Assembly (NCBI GenBank): GCA_963799455.1
Contig: CAWCXF010000008.1
Coordinates: 1,302,001 to 1,366,000 of the forward strand
Direction of reading: 5' to 3'
DNA length: 64,000 bases
Source of the DNA: CAWCXF01 sp963799455
Lineage (GTDB): Bacteria; Pseudomonadota; Alphaproteobacteria; Rhodobacterales; Rhodobacteraceae
Shown here piece by piece: positions 52,101 through 60,289 of the stretch; the first letter of the stretch is position 1, and each line of letters opens with the position of its first letter. The notes beneath the pieces are model-generated. The model was not told where the DNA came from and ran no database searches. It worked only from the letters and a program-made list of their open reading frames with translations. The position numbers and the translations under genes are program-made.

Positions 52101-52991
52101 TCAGAACCGGTTCAGCGGGACCTTCAGGTATCGGTGCCCATCGTCCTCGGGTTCCGGCAGGCGACCGCCCCGCAGGTTGACCTGGAGCGCGGCGAGGATC
52201 CTGTCGGGCAGGGACAGGGTCGCGTCCCGCCCCTCGCGGATCCTCACGTAGTCGGCCTTCGACGTGCCGCCGCCGACATGCAGGTTGGATGCCTTCTGCT
52301 CGGCGACGGTGCTCTCCCAGGCGGGCTCGTCCCGCGCCTCGGTGCCGTAGTCGTGGCCGACGAAGAGCCGGGTGTCGTCGGGCAGCGACAGGATGGCCTG
52401 CAGGGAGTCGTAGAGCACCGCCGCCGAGCCGCCGGGGAAGTCGGCGCGGGCGGTGCCGGCGTCGGGCTGCATGAAGGTGTCGTGGACGAAGGCGGCGTCG
52501 CCGATCACGTAGGTGACCGAGCCCAACGTGTGACCGGGCGAGAGCATGACGCGGACGTTCAGCTCGCCCAGCGCGAACGTGTCGCCGTCCGCCCACAGCC
52601 GGTCGAACTGCGGCTCGGGGTCGAGGTCCGGCATGTGGTAGTAGTCGCGCCACAGCCCGGCGATCTCGCGGACCTTCTCTCCGATCGCGTTGGGGGCGCC
52701 CGTCCGCTCCTTCAGCCAGGCCGAGGCCATGAGGTGGTCGGCATGGGGATGGGTGTCGAGCACCCACTCCACCTCGAGCCCCTCGGACCGCACCCAGTCG
52801 AGAACCTCCCGTGCCGGCTCCATGCCGGTCGCGGCCGCGGCGGGATCGAAGCGCTGAACGACATCTATGAGCGCGGCCTTCCCCGTCGCGGGGCAGGCCG
52901 CGACGTACTGGATCGAGCCGCTGTCGGGCTCGTAGAAGCCTGCCACCCGGGGGCTGCCCGGGCCGGCGCTCTCGCTGATCTTCATGGTCAT
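52101..52991 (-). CDS. Persulfide dioxygenase-like metallo-beta-lactamase-fold hydrolase
   Basis: 296 residues from 52991 (AAAGGAGG before it). Metal motif THPHADHL, with LSPGHTLGSVTYVIGD, FVHDTF and FVGHDYG as further ligands, matches ETHE1/Blh-type enzymes that oxidise persulfide or glutathione persulfide to sulfite. The C-terminal VNLRGGRLPEPEDDGHRYLK is shared with the paralogue at 56542. The start overlaps the region after the SulP stop by context (12-nt gap), in one operon with SulP and SQR. Confidence 0.87.
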   Translation of the reverse strand: MTMKISESAGPGSPRVAGFYEPDSGSIQYVAACPATGKAALIDVVQRFDPAAAATGMEPAREVLDWVRSEGLEVEWVLDTHPHADHLMASAWLKERTGAPNAIGEKVREIAGLWRDYYHMPDLDPEPQFDRLWADGDTFALGELNVRVMLSPGHTLGSVTYVIGDAAFVHDTFMQPDAGTARADFPGGSAAVLYDSLQAILSLPDDTRLFVGHDYGTEARDEPAWESTVAEQKASNLHVGGGTSKADYVRIREGRDATLSLPDRILAALQVNLRGGRLPEPEDDGHRYLKVPLNRF

Positions 52992-53002
52992 CGGACCTCC
53001 TT

Positions 53003-54735
53003 TCATTCCGCTGCGGCACGGGGTCGCCTCGCAAGCTCCGCCCATGCGTCGTGCTGGCTCAGGAAAACCTGGCCGTTGAGGTGCTCCAGGATGTGCGATC
53101 GCTCCAGCCGATCCATCACCGGTCCCTTCACCTCGGATGAGATGCAGGCCGACGCCCATGTCGCCCAGGCGGCGGTTGATCGCCTCGAGGCTCTCGAGGG
53201 CGGAGTAGTCCACCTCGTTGACGGCCGAGAACATCAGCACGACGTGGCGGATCGTGCCGCCCTCCGTCACGCGCGCCTGGACCAGATCCTCCAGGAAGCG
53301 GGCGTTCACGAAGTAGAGGCTCTCGTCGATGCGCAGCGTCAGGATCCGCGGGTCGGTCTCGACCTGGTGACGCAGCACGTTGCGGAAGTGCTCCGTGCCG
53401 GGGACGCGGCCGACCTCGGCGACATGCGGTCGGGACGTCTTGTGCAGATGCAGGGCGATCGACAGCGCCACGCCGGACGCCACGCCCGATCTCCACCCCG
53501 AGGCCGAGCGTCAGGAGGATCGTCGCGGCGACGGCGGCGAAATCGGCATGGCTGTAGGCCCATGTCCTCCGCAGGATCGACAGGTCCACGAGGCTGAGGA
53601 CGGCGACGACGATGGTCGCGGCCAGCGTGGCGGTGGGCAGGAAGTGGATCAACGGCGTGAGCGCGACGGCGGCCAGCGCCAGGCCGAGGGCGGTGAAGGC
53701 GCCTGCGGCCGGCGTCTCGGCGCCCGCGTCGAAGTTGACGACCGAGCGCGAAAAGCCGCCCGTGACCGGAAGGCCCCCCGTGAAGGCCGCGCCGAGGTTT
53801 GCGGCGCCCAGACCGATCAGCTCCTGATCGGGATCGATGCGCTGGCGCTTCTTGGCCGCGAGCGTCTGGGCGACGGAGACGGATTCGACGAAGCCGATGA
53901 TCGAGATGAGAAGGGCGGGCAGCGCGAGCTGCGCGATCAGGTCGGGGGCGAAGGACGGCACGGTGAGCGGCGGCAGGCCCTGGGGCACGTCGCCCACGAT
54001 GGCGACGCCGCGTCCCTGGAGGTCGAGCGCCCAGACGGCGAGCGTGGTGACGACGACGGCGGCCACCGGCCCGGCCTTGGTGGCGACGTCCGCGGCGACC
54101 GGCGGCAGGCCCATGCGGCGCAGGAGCGGCCTCAGGCCCTTGCGGACCCAGAACAGGAAGGCGGTGGCGAGGACGCCGATCGAGAGCGTCGCGCCGTTCG
54201 TGTCGCCGAGGTGCCCGATCAGGGATCCGCCCATCTCGATCAGCGTGTGCCCACCGGCCTCGATCCCGAGGATATGGCTTCATCTGGCTGGCGGCGATCA
54301 GGATGCCAGAGGCGGCGATGAACCCCGCGATCACGGGATGGCTCAGGAAGTTCGCGAGAAATCCCAAGCGCAGGACGCCCAGCAGGACGAGGAACGCCCC
54401 CGACATCCCCGCGAGCGTCAGCGCCGCCACCGCGTAGCCCGCCGTGCCCTGCTCGGCGACCTGCGCCCACGGCCGAGGCCGTCAGCAGCGAGACCACCGC
54501 GACCGGCCCCACCGCCAGGGCCCGGCTGGTGCCGAACACGGCGTAGAGCAGGATCGGGGCGATCGAGGCGTAGATCCCCGCCTCGGGCGGCAGGCCGGCC
54601 AGCAGCGCATAGGCCAGCGACTGGGGGATCAGCATGATCGTCACGATCACGGCGGCGACGGCGTCGCGGCCGAAGGCCGCCCGGTCGTAGCGCCGGCCCC
54701 AGTCGAGGATGGGGAGGTATCGCGCGAGCGCGGTC
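53003..54735 (-). pseudogene. SulP-family anion (sulfate/sulfite) transporter with STAS domain (frameshifted)
   Basis: Starts MTALARYLPILDWGRRYDRA at 54735. Membrane part: IMLIPQSLAYALLAGLPPEA, AVFGTSRALAVGPVAVVSLL, VIAGFIAASGILIAASQMK, LISIIGFVESVSVAQTLAAK and VTGGFSRSVVNFDAGAET. The cytosolic STAS domain has LTLRIDESLYFVNARFLEDL and EVDYSALESLEAINRRLGDM; the tail DRLERSHILEHLNGQVFLS is in another frame. At least four single-base shifts (about 54480, 54260, 53480, 53135) break an otherwise complete gene. It probably exports the sulfite or sulfate made by the neighbouring enzymes. Confidence 0.85.
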
Positions 54736-54762
54736 ATATCGTCCTGTCCGTCCGGCCAGAAG

Positions 54763-54784
54763 ACGGGCGGGGCCGGAGCCCCGC
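54763..54784. repeat. Hairpin between SQR and SulP genes
   Basis: GGGCGGGG-ccggag-CCCCGCCC, 8-bp perfect arms, lies between the SQR C-terminus and the SulP start. No T-run follows. It supports these being separate genes rather than one fused frame. Confidence 0.6.
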
Positions 54785-54825
54785 CCGCGAGGACCGGCTC
54801 GCCGGGAGGAGGCGGGCCGGATGGA

Positions 54826-56519
54826 GGATCACTCGGCGGGGCGCCGACGGGGGCGAGCGGCTCGGGCGCGGCCATCCATTCCCTGCCGCGCAGCATCGCC
54901 TTCCAGTAGATCGGCGGCAGCAGCCTCTCCTTGAGGAACCACACCGCCCGGGTCGGGCGGGTGCCGTCCAGCAGCGCCTTCGGGAAGCTCGGCTTCAGCG
55001 TGCCGCCATAGCCGAACTCGGCCAGGACGATCGTGCCGCGCTCCACCGTCAGCGGGCAGGAGCCGTAGCCGTCGTACTGCGCCACCGGGCCGCGCCCGGC
55101 GATGTCGGCGATCGATGTTCTCGGCCACCACCGGCGCCTGCTTGCGCGCCGCCGCCGCCGTCTTCGCGTTCGGCGCGTTCATCACGTCGCCCAGCGACCA
55201 GACGTTGTCGTGGGTCTTGTGGCGCAGCGTGGCCTGGTCGACGTCGACCCAGCCCGCCGCGTCCGCGAGAGGCGAGACGCGGACGAAGTCCGGCGCGGTC
55301 TGCGGCGGGCAGACGTGCAGCATGTCGAACTCCATCTCCACCTCGCGCAGGGCCTCGCCGGGCGTCCTCACCTCGAGGACCGCCCGGCGTGCCGGACCAT
55401 CCACCGCCATGAGGTCGTGGAAGAAGTCGAGCGTCGCGCCGTAGCGCTCGACGTACTCCATCAGCGCCGGCACGTAGTCCTTCACCCCGAAGAGGACGCC
55501 GCCGGCGTTGCATGAACTGGATGTCGATGTCCTTCAGCACGCCGCGCCGCCGCCAGGCGTCGCCCGACAGGTAGATCGCCTTCTGCGGCGCGCCGGCGCA
55601 CTTGATCGGCATGGGCGGCTGGGTGAAGACCGCCCGGCACCGGTCGAGGCCCTGCACGAGCCGCCAGGTGTAGGGCGCCAGGTCGTAGCGGTAGTTCGAG
55701 GTCACGCCGTTGCGGCCCAGCGTGGCCCCCAGCCCCTCCACGGCGCCCCAGTCGAGCTTGAGGCCCGGGCAGACGATCAGCCGCCCGTAGCTCAGCACGC
55801 GGCAGCCGTCGAGGATCAGCGCATCGCGCTCGGGCTCGAAGGCGGCGACGGCGGCCTTGATCCAGTGCACCCCCCGCGGGATCAGCGATCCCATGGTGCG
55901 GGCGGTGTCGCGGGGCCTCGAAGATGCCGCCGCCCACCATGGTCCAGCCAGGCTGGTAGTAGTGCATGTCGGCCGGATCGATGATGGCGATGTCGAGGTC
56001 GGGCTTGCGGGACTTGAGGCTCGCCGCGACCGAGATGCCGGCAGCACCAGCGCCCACGATCACGACGTCGTGGCGCGCGTCCTCGACCTCGTCGGGGGTG
56101 CGGCCGCCGATGGCGATGCGGCGCGCCACGCCCGACATGTCGTATCCGGCGGCCTTGGCACGGCCGAGGATGTCCGCGCAGGGGCCGCTCCTCCGCCTGG
56201 GCGAGCGCCCAGAGCGTGGCGGAGCGCAGCGCCCGAGCGGCAATGGGCGAAGACGGGCCCCGGCAACGCGTCGAGCGCCGCGCCGAAGGCCGCCGCGTCC
56301 TCCTCCGAGACGGGGCTGGCGACGGGCTGGTGCCGCGCCTGCATCCCGACCTCGCGCGCCGCCGCCTCGATCTCGGCGAAGCTCGGCTGGTCGGGCGACT
56401 TCGCCGTCGGGGCGGTTCGACAGGATGGACCGGAAGCCCATCCGCTTCAGCTCGGCCACGTCCGCGATCGTGATCTGCGGGCCGACCGACAGGCGGTCGG
56501 TGATCTGACTGGTCTTCAT
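54826..56519 (-). pseudogene. Bifunctional phosphatase-domain/sulfide:quinone oxidoreductase-like protein (frameshifted)
   Basis: Known two-domain architecture. The N-terminal part from MKTSQITDRLSVGPQITIAD with FAHCRSG is a tyrosine-phosphatase-like domain (CX5R). The C-terminal flavoprotein has VVIVGAGAAGISVAASLKSR, YYQPGWTMVGGGIF, GVTSNYRYDLAPYTW, PPMPIKCAGAPQKA, VWSLGDVMNAPNAKTAAAAR and YDGYGSCPLTVERG, the SQR pattern that oxidises sulfide and feeds quinone. Frameshifts occur near 56405, 56215, 55900, 55500 and 55120. In the last frame no stop precedes SulP; one base shift would give PAE-stop at 54826, matching the usual length. Confidence 0.82.
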
Positions 56520-56541
56520 GATCTCTTTCCTGCATTCCCCT

Positions 56542-57431
56542 TCACAGCCCGTTCACCGGCACTTTCAGGAAGCGGTGACCGTGCTCGTCGGGGGGCGGCA
56601 GGTGGCCGCCATGCATGTTGACCTGCAGCGAGGGGATGATGAGCTTCGGCATCGGCAGGCTGGCGTCGCGCTCCTCGCGCATCGCCACGAAGTCCTCGCG
56701 GGTGGTGCCGTCGCCCACATGGATGTTGTGGGCGCGCTCCTCGGCGACGGTGGTCTCCCAGGCGATCTCGCGCCCGCCGGGGCCGTAGTCGTGGCACATG
56801 AAGAGCCGCGTCTCGCCGGGCAGCGCCAGCACCTTCTGGATCGAGTCGTAGAGCTGCCCCGCGTCGCCGCCGGGGAAGTCGGCGCGCGCCGAGCCGCCGT
56901 CGGGCATGAAGAGCGTGTCGCCGACGAGGGCGGCGTCGCCGATCACGTAGGTGACGCAGGCCGGCGTGTGGCCCGGCGTGTGCATGACGCGCGCCTCGAG
57001 CTGGCCTACGGCGAAGGTGTCGCCGTCCTCGAACAGCCGGTCGAACTGCGAGCCGTCGCGGCGGAAGCGCGTGCCCTCGTTGAAGACCTTGCCGAAGGTC
57101 TCCTGCACCTCGCAGATGTGGCGCCCGATGCCGATGCTGCCCGCCGAGTTGCGCCTGAAGGTAGGGCGCGGCCGAGAGGTGGTCGGCATGGACGTGGGTC
57201 TCCAGGAGCCACTCGACGCGCAGCCCTCGGTCGCGCACGAAGGCCGATGATCGCGTCGGCGTGCTCGTAGGAGATGCGCCCCGCGGCGTAGTCGAGATCC
57301 ATCACCGAATCGACGATGGCGCAGGCGTCCGAGGCCGGGTCGCGCACCACGTAGCTGATGGTGTTGGTGGCCTCGTCGGGAAAGGCGTGGACGTGGGGGC
57401 AGGTGCTCGTGTCGATGGGATGGTCGATCAT
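56542..57431 (-). pseudogene. Persulfide dioxygenase-like metallo-hydrolase, second copy (frameshifted)
   Basis: Starts MIDHPIDTSTCPHVHAFPDE at 57431. Metal motif THVHADHL, HTPGHTPACVTYVIGDAALV with GDTLF, and FMCHDYGPGGREIAWE. The C-terminus VNMHGGHLPPPDEHGHRFLK parallels the first copy at 52101. Shifts near 57245 and 57145 divide the N-terminal third into other frames. It lies directly after the YeeE/YedE pair. Confidence 0.85.
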
Positions 57432-57448
57432 GGCGGGTCTCCTTGGCA

Positions 57449-57889
57449 TCAGGTTCGCGCCGGCGCGCGCCCGCCGGAAAGGAGCGAGGGACCGATGCGG
57501 GCGGCGAGGATGCCTGCGGTCGCGGCAGCGACGAAGACGAAGACCTCCGACCGCCCGGTGCCGAGCGCGGGGAGCGCCCCGCCCGGGCAGAAGCCGGCGA
57601 TGCCCCAGCCGATCCCGAACACCGCCGATCCGCCGATCAGACGCGCATCGATCCGGACGGCGCGGGGCAGCTGGAAGGCGGGCGCCAGAACGGGAGCCGG
57701 GCGGCGGAGCACGATCCGGTAGCCCATGGAGGCGACGAGCAGCGCGCCCCCGATCACGAAGGCAAGACTCGGATCCCAGGCGCCGGCCACGTCGAAGACG
57801 TTCAGCACCTTGGCAGGGTTCGCCATGCCCGAGAGCGAGATGCCGAGCCCGAAGACGAGGCCGATGGCGTAGGCGGCGATCGGGCGCAT
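57449..57889 (-). CDS. YeeE/YedE-type sulfur transport membrane protein (second half)
   Basis: 146 residues, four to five membrane spans: MRPIAAYAIGLVFGLGISLS, GMANPAKVLNVFDVAGAWDP and GWGIAGFCPGGALPALG with a conserved Cys. With the preceding gene it forms the split version of YeeE, a channel for thiosulfate or related sulfur compounds. The ATG at 57889 lies one base after the stop of its partner (stop 57891). Intact. Confidence 0.88.
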   Translation of the reverse strand: MRPIAAYAIGLVFGLGISLSGMANPAKVLNVFDVAGAWDPSLAFVIGGALLVASMGYRIVLRRPAPVLAPAFQLPRAVRIDARLIGGSAVFGIGWGIAGFCPGGALPALGTGRSEVFVFVAAATAGILAARIGPSLLSGGRAPART

Positions 57890-57890
57890 G

Positions 57891-58325
57891 TCAGCCTCCC
57901 AGGACGTGGCGGACGACGAAGACGGTGACGAAGGCGGTGGCCATGAAGGTGGCCGTCGCCGCGAAGGAGCGAGGCGAGAGCCGCGCCATCCCGCACACGC
58001 CGTGCCCCGAGGGGCAGCCCGATCCCGTCGTGGCGCCGAAGCCGACGAGGAGCCCACCGACGACCAGCATCGGGGTGGAGACCGGCACCTCGACGGCGAC
58101 TGGAGACCCCGCCCCCGCCAGCAGGACGGGCGCCGTGACCATCCCGGCCACGAGCGCCGCGCGCCAGGCGAACTCCGGCGCGGAGGCGGGCAGCAAAAGG
58201 CCGCCGAGCACCCCGGTGGCGCCCATGATCCGCCCGAGCATCGCCATCAGCATGACGGCCGCCGCCCCGATCAGTAGGCCCCCCGTCAGCGAGGCCAGAG
58301 GCGTGAACGCGGTCTCGATCAGCAT
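57891..58325 (-). CDS. YeeE/YedE-type sulfur transport membrane protein (first half)
   Basis: 144 residues: MLIETAFTPLASLTGGLLIG, AAAVMLMAMLGRIMGATGVL and GFGATTGSGCPSGHGVCGMA with RLSPRS. The GSGCPSGHGVCG segment carries the conserved cysteines of the sulfur channel. The start overlaps a 43-codon open frame. Intact, unlike the surrounding enzymes. Confidence 0.88.
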   Translation of the reverse strand: MLIETAFTPLASLTGGLLIGAAAVMLMAMLGRIMGATGVLGGLLLPASAPEFAWRAALVAGMVTAPVLLAGAGSPVAVEVPVSTPMLVVGGLLVGFGATTGSGCPSGHGVCGMARLSPRSFAATATFMATAFVTVFVVRHVLGG

Positions 58326-58450
58326 GGGCCGCGGGTCCGGAGGCCAAGGAGAAGACGATCCGAGCCGAAGCCCGTCACGGCGCCGGTCGGCACCGCGATG
58401 CCGACCGGCGCACGCAGCCTTCGGTCGACGGCGCGCTCGTCGACGGTCAT
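58319..58450 (-). CDS. Possible 43-residue leader or small protein upstream of yeeE
   Basis: MTVDERAVDRRLRAPVGIAV and onward, starting at 58450 with GGAGG correctly spaced and ending with a TGA that overlaps the yeeE ATG region (58319-58325). The codons span a perfect hairpin (58381-58410). A 17-bp tandem duplication repeats the ribosome site plus start codon. No family match. The coding status is uncertain; it could be a translated leader. Confidence 0.35.
   Translation of the reverse strand: MTVDERAVDRRLRAPVGIAVPTGAVTGFGSDRLLLGLRTRGPC
58381..58410. repeat. Perfect 12-bp-arm hairpin in yeeE leader
   Basis: CGCCGGTCGGCA-ccgcga-TGCCGACCGGCG, 56 nt upstream of the yeeE start. Perfect arms without a T-run suggest an attenuator or a translation-control stem rather than a classical terminator. 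Confidence 0.7.
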
Positions 58451-58479
58451 GGTCTCGCCTCCGTCATGGTCTCGCCTCC
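58446..58479 (-). repeat. 17-bp tandem duplication of ribosome site and start codon
   Basis: The minus strand has two head-to-tail copies of a unit containing GGAGGCGAGACCATGAC. The upstream ATG opens a 6-codon frame (MTEARP) whose TGA overlaps the second ATG. Confidence 0.9.
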
Positions 58480-58548
58480 GTGCGATCCTGGTCGTCGCTC
58501 GTCTATCTCCTGGGGTCGCCTCCCGTCGGTGACGATGTCACCGAGACC

Positions 58549-59217
58549 TCAGATCGGGTTCGCCTCGGCGAAGCGCCGCAGGGCGTCCCTGTCGGTGAAC
58601 GCCACGGCGCCGCGGCGCTGCTCCACCCATCCGCGGCGCTGAAACTCCGCCATCTGACGGGAGACGACCTCGCGCGCAGTGCCGAGCTCGCCGGCGAGCA
58701 CGCCATGGGTGGCCGCGACCCGGTCCCCGCCGTTCGACAGCTCCAGCAGCTTGGACGCGAGGCGGACGTCCATGCGGCCGAAGGCGATCTCCTCGACGGT
58801 CAGGAACAGATCGGTGACGCGCTTGGAGTAGGCCGCGAACACGAAGCGACGGAAGGCGGGGGAGCTGGCCATCCCCTCGTCGAAGGCGGCGCGTGGGATG
58901 GAGACCGCCTCGAGATCGGTCTCCGTCACCCCCTCGGCCGTGTAGTCCTCGAAGGCCAGGAGGCAGGCCGTGGTCATCACGCAGCTCTCGCCGGCGTGGA
59001 CGCGATAGAGCACGATCTCGCGCCCGCCCTCGGAGGTCTGCTGCACGCGCACCCGCCCTTCGAGCAGCAGGAGCAGGCTCTTCGGCGGATGGCCGGGGCC
59101 GAAGATCACGGTGCCGGCGGGCATGCGCACCACGCTGGCCTCCCGCGTCAGCCGGTCGCGCACGGGCGTCTCGAGCGCGGCCATCCCGGGGAAGCGGTCG
59201 AGCCAGTCCGTCGTCAC
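58549..59217 (-). CDS. Crp/Fnr-family transcription regulator
   Basis: 222 residues, MTTDWLDRFPGMAALETPVR. A cyclic-nucleotide-type barrel (VIFGPGHPPKSLLLLLEGRV, GREIVLYRVHAGESCVMTTA) is followed by a winged helix with ATHGVLAGELGTAREVVSRQ (recognition helix). It lacks the N-terminal cysteines of FNR; single cysteines at SCVMTTAC could sense sulfur species. First gene upstream of the yeeE/persulfide/SQR set on the same strand, so the likely regulator. Intact. Confidence 0.87.
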   Translation of the reverse strand: MTTDWLDRFPGMAALETPVRDRLTREASVVRMPAGTVIFGPGHPPKSLLLLLEGRVRVQQTSEGGREIVLYRVHAGESCVMTTACLLAFEDYTAEGVTETDLEAVSIPRAAFDEGMASSPAFRRFVFAAYSKRVTDLFLTVEEIAFGRMDVRLASKLLELSNGGDRVAATHGVLAGELGTAREVVSRQMAEFQRRGWVEQRRGAVAFTDRDALRRFAEANPI

Positions 59218-59531
59218 AGCGGGCTCCGCGATGCGGTCGGGGCGAGCGCGGCGCCCGTCCGGCCCGTCGGCCCACTGCGGCAGGCGGCGACGATCAGGTC
59301 GGCGGGCACCGCCATCAGGACGCCTCCTGGCGCTCCTTCGGAGAGGTCGCAGGTCCCGGTCAGCGGAGCGAGACCGATCTCGGGGCCGAAGCGCTGCCGA
59401 GGCCGGCGCCCGGCATCCTCGGCGATCCCGCGCCCGCCGCGCGCGCGCCGAGCGTCACACTCGACGACCGAGCCGCGGGGGCCTTCGTCCGACGGGGCGC
59501 TTCGAGGGGGGTGGATCATGAGCCTTCAACC
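59218..59531. other. Unassigned region
   Basis: Open frames exist on the minus strand, for example one with LMAVPADLIVAACRSGPTGR, but none shows a recognisable family. Possibly a remnant of a universal-stress-type protein. Confidence 0.3.
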
Positions 59532-60125
59532 TCAGACAGCGTGGCCGATCGACGATCCACCGCCGAGGCTCCTGGCGATCATGGTCGGCACCATCACGAA
59601 GGTCCATCCGGAGATGATGATGTTGATGCCGGCCAGCGTGCCCAGAGCCCAGATCGCGGACTACGGCAGTTGCCACCACAGCAGCGCGCCCAAGACGACC
59701 GCGGCGATCCCGTCGGTCGCCATCCAGCCCCAGCCGGGAAGAGGCCGCGTCCGGATGGCCAGGATCGCCTTGACGATGCCTTCGACCAGGAAGGCCGCCG
59801 CGACGACGACCGTGAGGACGAACACCCCCTCCAGCGGTCGTATCAGCAGGAGCACGCCCCCGACGATCCAGACCGCCGCGACGATCAGAGCGACGATGGT
59901 GCCACCCCAGCCGGGACAGCTGAGCGCGCCGACCCCTTGCATGATCCCCGCGACGACGAGCATCGCGCCGAAAGCCAGCGCGACACCGAGGCTGCCGATG
60001 AACGGGAATGCGATCGCGCCGATGCCGGCCAGGATCATCACGATCCCCAAGCCTGTCATCAGGCGCCGGCCACGGGCGCTGGAGGCTGTGAAGGGTGGAG
60101 GGCTTTCTCGAGAGGCGGTGGTCAT
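59532..60125 (-). CDS. HdeD/DUF308-family membrane protein with in-frame amber codon
   Basis: 197 codons from MTTASRESPPPFTASSARGR. Six hydrophobic helices in the DUF308 pattern: LGIVMILAGIGAIAFPFIGS, AFGAMLVVAGIMQGVGAL, LIVAAVWIVGGVLLLIRPLE and IAAVVLGALLWWQLP. Codon 155 is TAG, then the same frame continues SAIWALGTLAGINIIISGWT to a TGA at 59532. The downstream part is the expected last two helices, so TAG stands in place of a sense codon. A TTGAC-N4-GTCAA dyad lies 52 nt upstream. The role in acid or membrane stress is inferred from the family. Confidence 0.75.
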
Positions 60126-60176
60126 TCCTGGCTCCCAGTTGCACGCCTCTCCCTAACGGCGCGACCGGGATCGGAG

Positions 60177-60190
60177 TTGACGACGGTCAA
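60177..60190. promoter_or_regulatory. FNR-type binding site upstream of HdeD-like gene
   Basis: TTGACGACGGTCAA, perfect TTGAC-N4-GTCAA dyad, ends 52 nt before the ATG of the HdeD-like gene on the minus strand. Same half-sites as the dyad at 50189. Confidence 0.7.
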
Positions 60191-60289
60191 CGCGCGGATC
60201 GCCTTTCGGCATACATGACGTAGTCGCAGCCGGTGCTCTTCCACCGCCTGCTCCGTAGCTTCGGGGTGGTCGGCAAGGAGGAGAGAGCG

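Noticed and set aside
54736..56519. A genuine phosphatase-SQR-SulP triple fusion
   Set aside because: The reading depends on several frameshifts; an intergenic hairpin and a stop one base out of frame at 54826 favour two genes. Kept only as a low-scoring finding.
59214..59519. A 101-codon minus-strand frame upstream of the Crp/Fnr gene
   Set aside because: It overlaps the regulator start and has no recognisable domain or ribosome site.
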